A stretch of DNA of 47,757 nucleotides from Bacteroidaceae bacterium (GTDB taxonomy: Bacteria; Bacteroidota; Bacteroidia; Bacteroidales; Bacteroidaceae), in contig CAADWS010000067.1 of NCBI GenBank assembly GCA_900752815.1, positions 1 to 47,757 of the forward strand, read 5' to 3'. Below, one piece after another: positions 25,654-33,427 of the stretch. Each line of letters starts with the position of its first letter. Positions within the stretch are counted from its first letter, which is position 1. The notes beneath the pieces were generated by a model. That model was not told the origin of the DNA and did not search any database. It was given only the letters and a program-made list of their open reading frames with translations. A program made the translations under genes and the position numbers.

Positions 25654-25965
25654 ATGGAAATAGTAATCATTGAGAAGACCGCCTTCGAGATGCTCCTTGC
25701 CGGGGTGAAGGCGTTGGAGGACAGGGTGAGGACGCTTGCCGAAAAGGGCGGCGACCGGCGCCTTGCCGAATGGATGGACACGGAGGACGTGTGCCGTATG
25801 TTGTGTATAACCCCGAAGACCTTGCAGGCCATGCGTGACAGGCACGACATCGCGTATTCGACAATCGGGCGCAAGTTCTATTACAGGCCGGAGGACGTGG
25901 AACGGCTCCTGCCGGATTCCGTAGCGGAAAAAACCGTCCGTCTGACACTTGAACCAGGCCACTAA
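25654..25965 (+). CDS. Helix-turn-helix protein
   Basis: 103 residues. Coiled N-terminus (MEIVIIEKTAFEMLLAGVKA), then a winged helix (WMDTEDVCRMLCITPKTLQAMR, then DIAYSTIGRKFYYRPEDVERLL). It resembles the divergent gene at 24998-25348 in length and layout, and the two may have arisen by duplication. First gene of a two-gene rightward operon ending at a strong terminator (26290-26331). Confidence 0.83.
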   Translation: MEIVIIEKTAFEMLLAGVKALEDRVRTLAEKGGDRRLAEWMDTEDVCRMLCITPKTLQAMRDRHDIAYSTIGRKFYYRPEDVERLLPDSVAEKTVRLTLEPGH

Positions 25966-25969
25966 ATCC
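25959..25969 (+). promoter_or_regulatory. CCACTAAATCC motif, 8 bp before the second rightward HTH start
   Basis: Exact 11-mer that includes the TAA stop of the preceding gene and lies 8 bp before the ATG at 25978, the same spacing as at the DUF1896 gene. Could be a translational or regulatory element. Confidence 0.45.
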
Positions 25970-25977
25970 TACGTAAG

Positions 25978-26271
25978 ATGAACGACAACGTATTGACAAT
26001 GGACAGCGGGGCACTGGCGGATGCCATGCAGTCCGTAAGGAGAAGCCTGAAAATGGCGGACAGGCTTGCCGGAAGTTACATCCCGCCGATGGGCGGCGAG
26101 CGATACCTCACCGACAGGGACCTGGCAGAAAGGCTGCACGTGAGCAGGCGCACCTTGCAGCAGTACCGCCACGAGGGGATATTGCCCTATTTCCTGTTCG
26201 GCGGCAAGACGCTCTACCGCGAGAGCGATGTACAGAAGGTATTGGAGCGTAACTACCGCAAGGCGTACTGA
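25978..26271 (+). CDS. Helix-turn-helix protein
   Basis: 97 residues. Winged helix at ~43-90 (YLTDRDLAERLHVSRRTLQQYR, then GILPYFLFGGKTLYRESDVQKVL), most like the protein at 24600-24983 in its HVS(K/R)RTLQ-YR motif. Starts 12 bp after the preceding stop; same transcript. Probable DNA-binding accessory factor of the element. Confidence 0.83.
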   Translation: MNDNVLTMDSGALADAMQSVRRSLKMADRLAGSYIPPMGGERYLTDRDLAERLHVSRRTLQQYRHEGILPYFLFGGKTLYRESDVQKVLERNYRKAY

Positions 26272-26289
26272 CGTTTGCGGCAAGTAAAA

Positions 26290-26331
26290 ATCGGGAGACG
26301 GACAACTGAATAATAGTTGCCGCCTCCCGAT
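26290..26331 (+). terminator. Strong hairpin after the rightward HTH operon
   Basis: ATCGGGAGACGG (26290-26301) pairs with CCGCCTCCCGAT (26320-26331) with one mismatch, extended inward by ACAACT/AGTTG. It lies between convergent genes (HTH stop at 26271 and the minus-strand gene ending at 26359) and may serve both. Confidence 0.75.
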
Positions 26332-26358
26332 ATTCATTTCAGGCCGTGTCTGTGCCGT

Positions 26359-26718
26359 TCAGCAATACGTACCATGCGGATAGTGCAGGAACATGACCGT
26401 AGGCTCTTTCCCGGAACGTGCCGCCGTCCGGGCAATCCACTTGCGGAACAGGGCCGCCTGCCCCGTGTCGAACCGGAACGACAAGGCGATGACCGTTTCC
26501 ATGCCGTACACTTCCGTGTAGCACTTTTCGCCCAGACGTATCCGGCGGCATGACTCTCCGCCCATAATCCCGTCCTTTCCCAGTCTCCGTATGGCGGCTT
26601 CCACCGACACGCCGCGCACGTAGAACAGGTTTGCCAGTTCCCCGATTGTCATCCACACCTCGGCGTCGGGCATGACCACCGTCCTGTTCTCTATTGTTAT
26701 GACACCTCTCGTTTCCAT
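26359..26718 (-). CDS. RhuM-like small protein of Bacteroidales integrative elements
   Basis: 119 residues. Begins TIENRTVVMPDAEVWMTIGELANLF, a beta-hairpin plus helix-turn-helix pattern like the N-terminus of RhuM/Bro-N-type proteins. It continues VSVEAAIRRLGKDGIM and YGMETVIALSFRFDTGQAALFRKWI, which resembles the family's YNL..I.ALSFR....A..FR.W block. No catalytic motif recognised. It starts 26 bp downstream of the integrase stop on the same strand, so probably co-transcribed with it. Function unknown; perhaps a DNA-binding modulator of integration. Confidence 0.65.
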   Translation of the reverse strand: METRGVITIENRTVVMPDAEVWMTIGELANLFYVRGVSVEAAIRRLGKDGIMGGESCRRIRLGEKCYTEVYGMETVIALSFRFDTGQAALFRKWIARTAARSGKEPTVMFLHYPHGTYC

Positions 26719-26744
26719 GTTTCTTTTCGTTTTTAGTTCTATTT

Positions 26745-27980
26745 CTAAATGGCCTGGCAGATGAACTTCTCCATCGGGGCGAGCTTTTGAGAGAGCAGTT
26801 CCATGTCTTGGCTCATCTTCTCCGCCGTGATTTTCGCGTAGATTTGGGTCGAGCGGATGCTCGTGTGCCCCATCAGTTTCGACAGCGTTTCAATGGGCAC
26901 GCCGTTGGAAAGACAAATCGTGGTTGCGTACGAATGGCGGCTTTGGTGCCAGGTTACGTTTTTGTTTATTCCGCATTGCTTGGCTACCTGTTTGATGCCG
27001 TATTTGCAGATGTTATAGCATGGTACGGGCAGCAGCTTGCCGTCTTTGGAAGCACCCTTGTATTTGTCGATGATGTGCTTCGCCACGTCCAGCAGGCGGA
27101 TGTTCGTTTCCACTCCCGTCTTCTGGCGGCTTGTCTTTATCCACAGGTGCCCGTCAAAGGAAACTTGCAGGTTTTCTTCCGTGAGATTTGCCATGTCGCG
27201 CCAGCTCAAGCCAGTGAAACAGCAGAAGATGAACAGGTCGCGTATCAGTCCGTAGTTCTTCCTCTTGAACGTGCCGTTTATCATCTGCGTGATTTCCTCT
27301 TTCGTCAGGTAGCCCCGTTTCGTCTCCTCCTTCGTGATGTGATAGGCATAGAACGGATCTCGTTGCAGCCAGCCATTGTTGATGGCGGTGAAGATGATGC
27401 TGCGGAAAGGCATCATGTACGACCATACGGTGTTGGTGCAATGCCCTTTCTCCACCCGGAGGAACAGCTCGAAGTCCGTGATGAAGGCGGGGGCGAGTTC
27501 TTTCAGGGTGATGTCCTCCACTTTGTACCGTGTCCTGATGAACTCGGACAGGTGCTTGTAAACCACGCAGTATTTCCAGTAGCTGCGCTGGCTCTTCATC
27601 TTGCCCACCAATTTGGCGTAGTCCTCGTTGTGCTGCCTGAACACGGCGAGCAGCGTCTTGTGGTTCATACCCATGCCGAGGTACTCGTTGCGCACTTTCT
27701 CCGCCGTGACGTAAGTGTCGCGGTCGAACACGTCCTGATACGCCTTGTTCACGCCCACGCGGATTTTGTCCAGCATACGGTTGCCTTCCAGAGCCACGTT
27801 GCTCCTTCCGGTCAGCCGCCCGGTCTCCACGCTCCACATCTTTTCCTCCACGTCCAGCCTGCAGCTGAACTGTGCGATTTTCCCGTTCACCGTGATACGG
27901 CACATGACCGGTATCAGTCCGTTCTTCTTCGGCGCGTTGCGCTTCAGGTAAAATAAAATCTTGAATGTCGCTCTACTCAT
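26745..27980 (-). CDS. int: Tyrosine site-specific integrase
   Basis: 411 residues from the ATG at 27980 (MSRATFKILFYLKRNA), the usual Bacteroidales integrase start; the longer frame upstream overlaps the promoter. An N-terminal arm-binding domain (~1-95) and a SAM-like core-binding domain (~105-205) precede the catalytic domain. Catalytic residues: Arg in TGLSWRDMANL, Lys in RQKTG, HQSRHSY (H-x-x-R), LMGHTSIRSTQIYAKI (His and the nucleophile Tyr). Intact. It lies at the right end of the element and points inward; no tRNA gene is adjacent, so the target is probably intergenic. Confidence 0.93.
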   Translation of the reverse strand: MSRATFKILFYLKRNAPKKNGLIPVMCRITVNGKIAQFSCRLDVEEKMWSVETGRLTGRSNVALEGNRMLDKIRVGVNKAYQDVFDRDTYVTAEKVRNEYLGMGMNHKTLLAVFRQHNEDYAKLVGKMKSQRSYWKYCVVYKHLSEFIRTRYKVEDITLKELAPAFITDFELFLRVEKGHCTNTVWSYMMPFRSIIFTAINNGWLQRDPFYAYHITKEETKRGYLTKEEITQMINGTFKRKNYGLIRDLFIFCCFTGLSWRDMANLTEENLQVSFDGHLWIKTSRQKTGVETNIRLLDVAKHIIDKYKGASKDGKLLPVPCYNICKYGIKQVAKQCGINKNVTWHQSRHSYATTICLSNGVPIETLSKLMGHTSIRSTQIYAKITAEKMSQDMELLSQKLAPMEKFICQAI

Positions 27981-28000
27981 AATCCTGATTTTTTTGGTTA

Positions 28001-28008
28001 CAAAATTA
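28001..28008 (-). promoter_or_regulatory. -7 box of the integrase gene
   Basis: Minus-strand TAATTTTG fits TAnnTTTG and lies 20 bp before the ATG at 27980. No clear -33 TTTG is seen, suggesting weak or regulated expression. Confidence 0.55.
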
Positions 28009-28148
28009 CCTTGTGTAGAGCTGTTTGGCTGTATGTAAACCACAGCAGACCGGCGCAATCGAATCTGCCGCAGGACTTTTTCATCCCCAAAGCCTCCAAA
28101 CGCCTGTGCGAGTGGCATTTTTACCCCGTTTTGCCGTCCTTTTCCATG

Positions 28149-28187
28149 CCGTTACCCGTCCCGTTCTTCGGTAACGGGATGGTAACG
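28149..28187. promoter_or_regulatory. CCGTTACC/GGTAACGG repeats, candidate integrase arm sites
   Basis: An inverted pair CCGTTACC (28149-28156)/GGTAACGG (28170-28177) is followed by a third GGTAACG (28181-28187). It lies ~170-210 bp upstream of the integrase, where attachment-site arms are expected. The rest of 28020-28300 shows no gene or tRNA. Confidence 0.35.
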
Positions 28188-28313
28188 CAATTCCGGTTCA
28201 AGTTGGCTTTCTGGCGGTTTTATTTGGCACTCGCCAAAATCGTCAAAATCTCATAAACCATTAACTTTCAATCATTTTTCCGTGATTTGCTCAGTATCTC
28301 ACTTTTTTATATT

Positions 28314-28368
28314 ATCTTTGCGGCGCAAAGGCGGAAAGGTGGCGGTCTGCATCACCTTTCCGCCTTTT
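28314..28368 (+). other. -7 box immediately followed by an intrinsic terminator hairpin
   Basis: TATCTTTG (28314-28321) fits the -7 consensus, with TTTG at 28287-28290 as a possible distant -33. Directly after it, AAAGGCGGAAAGGTG (28328-28342) pairs perfectly with CACCTTTCCGCCTTT (28354-28368), followed by more T residues. A transcript started here would be only ~45 nt. Alternatively it is simply a terminator next to a chance promoter match. Confidence 0.5.
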
Positions 28369-28410
28369 TTTCGCCATTTCCGGCGTTTTCTGAAGCCGGT
28401 TCTGAATTTT

Positions 28411-28431
28411 CTGTCCTTACTTTCGTGATTT
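28411..28431 (-). repeat. Decayed copy of the 21-bp repeat
   Basis: On the minus strand it reads ...GAAAGTAAGGACAG, matching the unit CTAAAGTAAGGACAG at 33269-33289 except at the edge, and an AAAATTC tail follows. A single, diverged copy in the 28.37-28.63 kb gap, which otherwise holds no recognised gene. Confidence 0.45.
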
Positions 28432-28635
28432 CTTCTCCCGGATTTGAAAATCCTGTCCTACGGATAGGGAGCGGAGAGGGCCGGAGCGGAGGAGCAGGGC
28501 CGGATGCCTGGTGTGTTTTCTCCTTAATCTTTCTTAAAAAAGCAAAAGCGTCATGCGCTCTTCCCCGCATCCGGTTGCCGCGGTGCCGCTGCGGTGAGTC
28601 TGCCGGAGAACCGGTGGCCCGGCAGGGGGCGGCTG

Positions 28636-29190
28636 TCAGGTCAGTTCGGGCTCGAATATCGCGGCCCAGGTGCGGAAGATGTTGACTCCTTCGTCGCCGA
28701 ATTTTTCAAGGCTTTTGGCCGTCTGCTCAATGGTGCGTTCCACGTCCGGACGGCTCTTTGAATAGAACTTGTCGGCATAGCAAATCAGCTTCTCGGTCCA
28801 GGTTTCGGGCCGCAGGTCAACGGGCGGCAGCGGAAGTCCGCGCTGACGGATGTTTTCTGCGGTCAGCCCGGTACCGGTGTGGCGTTCGCAAACGCGCGCG
28901 ATGTCCTCATAGCCTTCGCGGCGCATGATTTCCGCGCCCAGGCGGCCATGAAGGAGATAGGGCTCCTGTCCGTGACAGTGTACGCCCGGGGCGTCGGTCA
29001 GGAAAATGCCGATGTCGTGGAGCATGGCGGCGCAATATACGAACTCCCGGTCGCATTCCAGTTCGGGGTGGGCGTCGGCAATGCGCAGGGCGCGTTGCGT
29101 TACCTGCCGGCTGTGGTGAATCAGGAGGCGGCGCAGTTCGTTGTCCTCGGGATAATACTTTTCGATGATGCGGATAGGGTCGGGATACAT
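28636..29190 (-). CDS. HD-domain phosphohydrolase
   Basis: 184 residues, cytoplasmic. HD-family metal ligands are visible: His26 (LLIHHSRQV), His58-Asp59 (AAMLHDIGIF), further His residues in HCHGQEPYLLHGRLGAEIM, and a late Asp in CYADKFYSKS. The HDIG form suggests a nucleotide or phosphoester hydrolase of unknown substrate. Its -7 box is probably TATTTTTG on the minus strand (29251-29258). Transcribed divergently from the uridine kinase; the pair may relate to nucleotide metabolism, but that is only inference from position. Confidence 0.88.
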   Translation of the reverse strand: MYPDPIRIIEKYYPEDNELRRLLIHHSRQVTQRALRIADAHPELECDREFVYCAAMLHDIGIFLTDAPGVHCHGQEPYLLHGRLGAEIMRREGYEDIARVCERHTGTGLTAENIRQRGLPLPPVDLRPETWTEKLICYADKFYSKSRPDVERTIEQTAKSLEKFGDEGVNIFRTWAAIFEPELT

Positions 29191-29250
29191 AGGCTTTCGG
29201 ATTGTAGGTTAAAATGGCGGACCGTTGCTTCACGGCCCCTTTCACTAAGG

Positions 29251-29258
29251 CAAAAATA
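29251..29258 (-). promoter_or_regulatory. -7 box of the HD-domain gene
   Basis: Minus-strand TATTTTTG, a TAnnTTTG match 60 bp before the ATG at 29190. A weaker plus-strand match (TATATTCG, 29301-29308) may serve the uridine kinase. Confidence 0.5.
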
Positions 29259-29357
29259 CGAAAATCCCGCAGAGTTCTTTCCTGTTCCGTCGAAAATATT
29301 TATATTCGCAACAGGGCGGACCCGTTCTTCCGCCCGCTAAATATTCCCGCTAAATCT

Positions 29358-29984
29358 ATGCTTATTATAGGAATTGCAGGCGGAACCGGTTCGGGGAAGA
29401 CCACCGTTGTCCGCAAAATCGTCGAAAGTCTGCCCGACGGCTCCGTAGCGGTTATTCCGCAGGACTCTTATTATCACGACCAGTCGGAACTGCCGCTGGA
29501 AGTCCGGAAACGGACCAATTTCGACCATCCCGACGCTTTCGAGTGGCCTTTGCTCTCCCACCAGATTGAGGAACTCAAGGCCGGGCGCGCCATTGAGCAG
29601 CCCACCTATTCCTACATCACCTGTACGCGACTGGAGGAGACCGTGCATGTGGAGCCCAAGGAGGTCATCATCATCGAAGGCATCATGACGCTTTATGACA
29701 AGTCGTTGCGCGACCAGATGGACCTGAAGATTTTTGTGGATGCCGGTCCCGACGAGCGGCTGCTGCGTGTCATCGTGCGCGACATTGCCGAGCGCGGACA
29801 TCCGCTTGACATGCTGATTTCGAAATACCGCAATGTGCTCAAGCCGATGCACGATGAGTTTATTGAACCCACCAAGCAGTATGCCGACATCATCATACCC
29901 AACGGCGGCGACAACGAGCGTGCCATCTCCATGATGAAACTCTACATCCAGTCGGCCCTCAGCGAGCAGCGCCGGGGGCGGTAG
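29358..29984 (+). CDS. udk: Uridine kinase
   Basis: 208 residues from the ATG at 29358 (MLIIGIAGG); earlier in-frame codons would add a sequence unlike the family. P-loop GGTGSGKTT at 8-16, then IPQDSYYHDQS and TNFDHPDAFEWPLL, which are typical of uridine/cytidine kinase substrate binding. Also IEGIMTLYDKSLRDQMDLKIFVD. Phosphorylates uridine and cytidine in pyrimidine salvage. Its transcript ends at the hairpin at 30099-30147. Confidence 0.93.
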   Translation: MLIIGIAGGTGSGKTTVVRKIVESLPDGSVAVIPQDSYYHDQSELPLEVRKRTNFDHPDAFEWPLLSHQIEELKAGRAIEQPTYSYITCTRLEETVHVEPKEVIIIEGIMTLYDKSLRDQMDLKIFVDAGPDERLLRVIVRDIAERGHPLDMLISKYRNVLKPMHDEFIEPTKQYADIIIPNGGDNERAISMMKLYIQSALSEQRRGR

Positions 29985-30098
29985 TGAGGCCGTGCCGGGG
30001 CGTGCGGTCCCGTGCTGCGGACTCCCCTGCCGGCTATGGCGGCGGTCCGTGCGGCCGGCAGGCAGTTGCAGGCGGAAGTCCGGTGCCTGATAAACACA

Positions 30099-30147
30099 AA
30101 GGAGCCATCTCCCTTGCTGTCGGTTGACAGCGCGGAGATGGCTCCTT
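30099..30147. terminator. Bidirectional terminator between udk and clpB
   Basis: A perfect 14-bp stem AAGGAGCCATCTCC (30099-30112)/GGAGATGGCTCCTT (30134-30147) with a 21-nt loop lies between two convergent genes. The arms end in AA/TT, and a short T-run follows on each strand only weakly. Confidence 0.75.
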
Positions 30148-30259
30148 CTGTAGTCTGGCGCTTTTGCCTTCGGTCCTTCCGCCGGCTCTTCCCGGCAGGG
30201 CTCTCGCGTGGCGGAGTGTCGCCCGGAGAGGGATTCCTGCCGGTTGCGGCCTTTCAGTT

Positions 30260-32878
30260 TCAGGCTTCCGGCGCGCCGTTTTCAAATTTCAACCCGTCGG
30301 TACCGGCGTGTACGACGATGGGCTTTGTGCGGTCCACCGTGCCTGCGAGCAGAGCCTTGCTCAGGTCGTTGAGCAGCAGGCGCTGCAGGGCGCGCTTGAC
30401 GGGACGTGCACCGAATTCGGGGTCGAAGCCGGCCTCGGCTATCCGTGCGATGGCGTCTTCCTCCACCTTCAGCTGCACTTCCTGCTCGGCCAGCCGGCGT
30501 ACGACGGCGTTGACCTGCAGGCGTACGATGTCGCCAATTTCCTTGCCGTTGAGCGGCTGGAAGAGGATGATGTCGTCGATACGGTTCAGGAACTCCGGCC
30601 TGATGGTCTGCTTCAGCAAGTCGAGCACGCCGTTCTTGGTGGCATCAATAACCTGTTCGCGTTCGTGTTCGCTTTTTTCGCCGAAGTGTTCAAACTGGCT
30701 TTGGATGAACGACGACCCCAGGTTGCTCGTCATGATGATGATGGTGTTCTTGAAGTTCACCACGCGGCCCTTGTTGTCGGTCAGTCGGCCGTCATCGAGC
30801 ACTTGCAACAGGATGTTGAACACATCGGGGTGCGCTTTCTCGATTTCGTCGAAGAGCACTACGCTGTAGGGCTTGCGCCGTACGGCCTCGGTGAGCTGTC
30901 CGCCTTCGTCATAGCCCACGTATCCCGGAGGTGCGCCGACCAGCCGGCTCACACTGAACTTTTCCTGATATTCGCTCATGTCGATACGGGTCATGAGGTT
31001 CTCGTCGTTGAAGAGGTATTCGGCCAGCGCCTTGGCCAGTTCCGTCTTACCGACTCCGGTCGGTCCGAGGAAGATAAAGGAACCGATGGGGCGCTTGGGG
31101 TCCTGCAGTCCGGCCCGGCTGCGGCGCACGGCGTCGCTTACGGCGGCGATGGCCTCTTCCTGTCCCACTACGCGGTGGTGGAGTTCATCCTCCAGGTGAA
31201 TCAGCTTTTCGCGCTCGCTTTGCAGCATCTTGCTGACGGGTATGCCTGTCCACCGTGCTACGATGTCGGCAATGTCGTCGGCCGTCACTTCCTCCTTCAC
31301 CATGGCAGCGCCGCCCTGCCGCTGGCGCAGTTCGTCCTCCAGCCGTCGGGTTTCCTCCTGCAGGGCCTGGAGATGTCCGTAGCGGATTTCGGCTACGCGG
31401 CCGTAGTTGCCTTCGCGTTCGGCGCGTTCGGCCTCAAACTTGAGCGACTCGGCACGCTCCTTGTTCTGCTGTATTTTCGAGAGTACTTCGCGCTCGCCTT
31501 CCCATTTGGCCCGCAGGTCCTTGTCCCGCTCGGTCAGTTCGGCAATCTCGCGGTTGAGTTGTGCCAGCTTGGCATCGTCGCCTTCGCGCTTGATGGCTTC
31601 GCGCTCAATTTCGAGCTGGCGCAGACGGCGCTGTGTCTCGTCGAGTTCTTCGGGTTGCGAGTCGCGCTCCATGCGCAGCTTGGCTGCGGCTTCGTCCATC
31701 AGGTCGATGGCCTTGTCGGGCAGGAAGCGGTCGGCGATGTAGCGGTGGGAGAGTTGCACGGCGGCAATGATGGCATCGTCCTGTATGCGGACGCGGTGAT
31801 GGTTCTCATAGCGCTCGCGCAGACCCCGGAGGATGGAAACGGCTTCTTCGGGGCTGGGCTCGTCGACCATTACCGTCTGGAAACGCCGTTCGAGCGCCTT
31901 GTCCTTTTCGAAGTATTTCTGGTATTCCTCCAGCGTTGTGGCACCGATGCTGCGGAGTTCTCCCCGTGCCAGTGCCGGTTTGAGGATGTTGGCGGCATCC
32001 ATGGCGCCGTCGCTCTTGCCGGCTCCTACCAGCGTGTGGATTTCGTCGATGAAGAGGATGATGCCTCCGTCGGCGGCCACTACTTCGTTGACAACGCTTT
32101 TCAGTCGCTCTTCAAATTCGCCCTTATACTTGGCGCCGGCGATGAGGGCACCCATGTCGAGCGAGTAGAGCTGTTTGTCCTTGAGGTTTTCGGGCACGTC
32201 GCCGCGCACGATGCGTCGGGCCAGACCTTCGACGATGGCCGTTTTTCCCGTACCCGGTTCACCGATGAGGATAGGGTTGTTCTTCGTACGGCGCGAGAGA
32301 ATCTGCAGCACGCGGCGGATTTCCTCGTCACGGCCGATGACCGGGTCGAGCTTGCCGTTGCGGGCTTCTTCCACCAGGTTGCGTGCATACTTGGCCAATG
32401 CCTGGTAGGTGTCTTCGCTGGTGGCGGAATCTGCCTTCTTGCCGTTGCGCAGTTCTTTGACGGCCTGTTCGAGCGCTGCAGCCGTGAGGCCGGCATCCTT
32501 CAGCATCTGCGAAGCTGTGCTCTTCACTTCGAGCAGTGCCATGAGCAGAGGTTCGAGCCCGGTGAAGCTGTCGCCGCCTTTCTGGGCGATGGCCTGGGCC
32601 TTGGTCAGCACCTCGCTGGCTTCACGGTCCAGATAGGGCTGGCTTCCGCCTTCCACGCGCGGGCCGTTGCGGAGTGCGGCATCGACGGCAGCCTGCAGAC
32701 GCTGGATGTCAACGCCTGTCTTTCCGAAGACGAAGCGGGTCACGTTTTCGCCCACTGCCAGTACGCCCGCCAGCAGATGGAGGGCACCGACGGCTTGCTG
32801 TCCGCCGCCTGTGGCACGGTCGACGGCCTGTTGTATGGCCTCTTGTGCTTTGAGGGTAAAGTGATCAAAATTCATCAT
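30260..32878 (-). CDS. clpB: Chaperone ClpB (disaggregase)
   Basis: 872 residues, full length. N-terminal Clp repeat domain (1-~150), first AAA module with Walker [11 protein letters not shown] (~208-217), a middle coiled-coil domain (~400-525) rich in Glu/Arg, and the second AAA module with [10 protein letters not shown] (~610-619). It also has the [16 protein letters not shown] and [20 protein letters not shown] signatures. Works with DnaK to rescue aggregated proteins in the cytoplasm. Single-gene unit; no clear -7 box was found upstream. Confidence 0.96.
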   Translation of the reverse strand: MMNFDHFTLKAQEAIQQAVDRATGGGQQAVGALHLLAGVLAVGENVTRFVFGKTGVDIQRLQAAVDAALRNGPRVEGGSQPYLDREASEVLTKAQAIAQKGGDSFTGLEPLLMALLEVKSTASQMLKDAGLTAAALEQAVKELRNGKKADSATSEDTYQALAKYARNLVEEARNGKLDPVIGRDEEIRRVLQILSRRTKNNPILIGEPGTGKTAIVEGLARRIVRGDVPENLKDKQLYSLDMGALIAGAKYKGEFEERLKSVVNEVVAADGGIILFIDEIHTLVGAGKSDGAMDAANILKPALARGELRSIGATTLEEYQKYFEKDKALERRFQTVMVDEPSPEEAVSILRGLRERYENHHRVRIQDDAIIAAVQLSHRYIADRFLPDKAIDLMDEAAAKLRMERDSQPEELDETQRRLRQLEIEREAIKREGDDAKLAQLNREIAELTERDKDLRAKWEGEREVLSKIQQNKERAESLKFEAERAEREGNYGRVAEIRYGHLQALQEETRRLEDELRQRQGGAAMVKEEVTADDIADIVARWTGIPVSKMLQSEREKLIHLEDELHHRVVGQEEAIAAVSDAVRRSRAGLQDPKRPIGSFIFLGPTGVGKTELAKALAEYLFNDENLMTRIDMSEYQEKFSVSRLVGAPPGYVGYDEGGQLTEAVRRKPYSVVLFDEIEKAHPDVFNILLQVLDDGRLTDNKGRVVNFKNTIIIMTSNLGSSFIQSQFEHFGEKSEHEREQVIDATKNGVLDLLKQTIRPEFLNRIDDIILFQPLNGKEIGDIVRLQVNAVVRRLAEQEVQLKVEEDAIARIAEAGFDPEFGARPVKRALQRLLLNDLSKALLAGTVDRTKPIVVHAGTDGLKFENGAPEA

Positions 32879-33205
32879 GGTTGTTATGTTTTTTTGTTGT
32901 TTATACTTGTTGGAAAGTGGTAAGCGGCGTTCGGGAGGGGCCCCTTGTTCCGCGACTTGTGGGTCGTGCGGTGAGGTGTCGGTCCTCGTTGCCGTTACAC
33001 CCCATAGAAAACAAATACAGTGCCCGCCGGCAAATCCGTTCGCGTGCTAACATTCTTTTATATTTAATGCCGATTTGTCAGTTGCCGGGGCGGTTCGTCG
33101 TGCTTTTTTACTGCCTTTTTGTCGTGAAATTCGGACTGTTGTGGGTGGGGGAGTCCGTTTCCCGACAGGGGAGGGCGGCGCACGGGCATGGGCGGATGCC
33201 GGGAC

Positions 33206-33310
33206 TTTTTCCGAAAGTACCGGGAGAAAAAACTAAAGTACTGACAGTTTTTCCTAAAGTAAGGATAGAATTTTCTAAAGTAAGGACAGTTTTTTCTAAA
33301 GTACTGACTG
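33206..33310 (+). repeat. Five tandem 21-bp repeats
   Basis: Units begin at 33206, 33227, 33248, 33269 and 33290 with no gaps. Consensus: TTTTTTCTAAAGTA, then CTGACAG or AGGACAG/AGGATAG. The first five positions vary between A- and T-runs. The array lies in the 549-bp gap between clpB (start 32878) and the subtilase (stop 33428). The rest of that gap (32879-33205) shows no gene. Confidence 0.9.
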
Positions 33311-33333
33311 TTTTTGAGGGGATGGCGAAAAAA

Positions 33334-33372
33334 AATCTCCGGCCGTTGGCGGTAACGCTACGGTCGGAGATT
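33334..33372 (-). terminator. Terminator after the subtilase gene
   Basis: AATCTCCGGCCGT (33334-33346) pairs with ACGGTCGGAGATT (33360-33372) with one mismatch. The complement of an A-run (33328-33335) supplies the T-tract on the minus strand. Confidence 0.75.
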
Positions 33373-33427
33373 CTTTTTGATTTATGGGGCGTATCAGTGA
33401 GAAAGTGCGGGGCACTTTCCCGCCGTC

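Larger units (their letters stand above)
14336..28020 (-). mobile_element. CTnDOT-like integrative element or remnant: integration and DNA-processing module without transfer genes
   Basis: Contains, from right to left, a tyrosine integrase, a small RhuM-like protein, four small helix-turn-helix proteins, a DUF3945-type protein, topoisomerase III (the Exc role in CTnDOT), a DUF1896 protein and a methylase-helicase. No relaxase, coupling protein, tra genes, RteA/B/C or resistance gene is seen. The ends given are gene limits only; no flanking direct repeat was recognised. The element may instead extend beyond the left window edge, with the redox cluster as cargo. Confidence 0.75.

Noticed and set aside
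28300..28380. A tRNA or tmRNA gene as integration target
   Set aside because: No cloverleaf, no T-loop sequence and no CCA end; only a simple hairpin.
14225..28400. Direct repeats as att sites at the element ends
   Set aside because: I compared 14225-14335 with 27980-28400 by eye and found no shared word long enough to be convincing.
30164..32923. A 919-codon open frame antisense to clpB
   Set aside because: It mirrors the codon pattern of clpB, begins outside any promoter and shows no domain; clpB is full length with all motifs.
33206..33310. The 21-bp array as a CRISPR
   Set aside because: There are no unique spacers, the units are contiguous and no cas genes are nearby.
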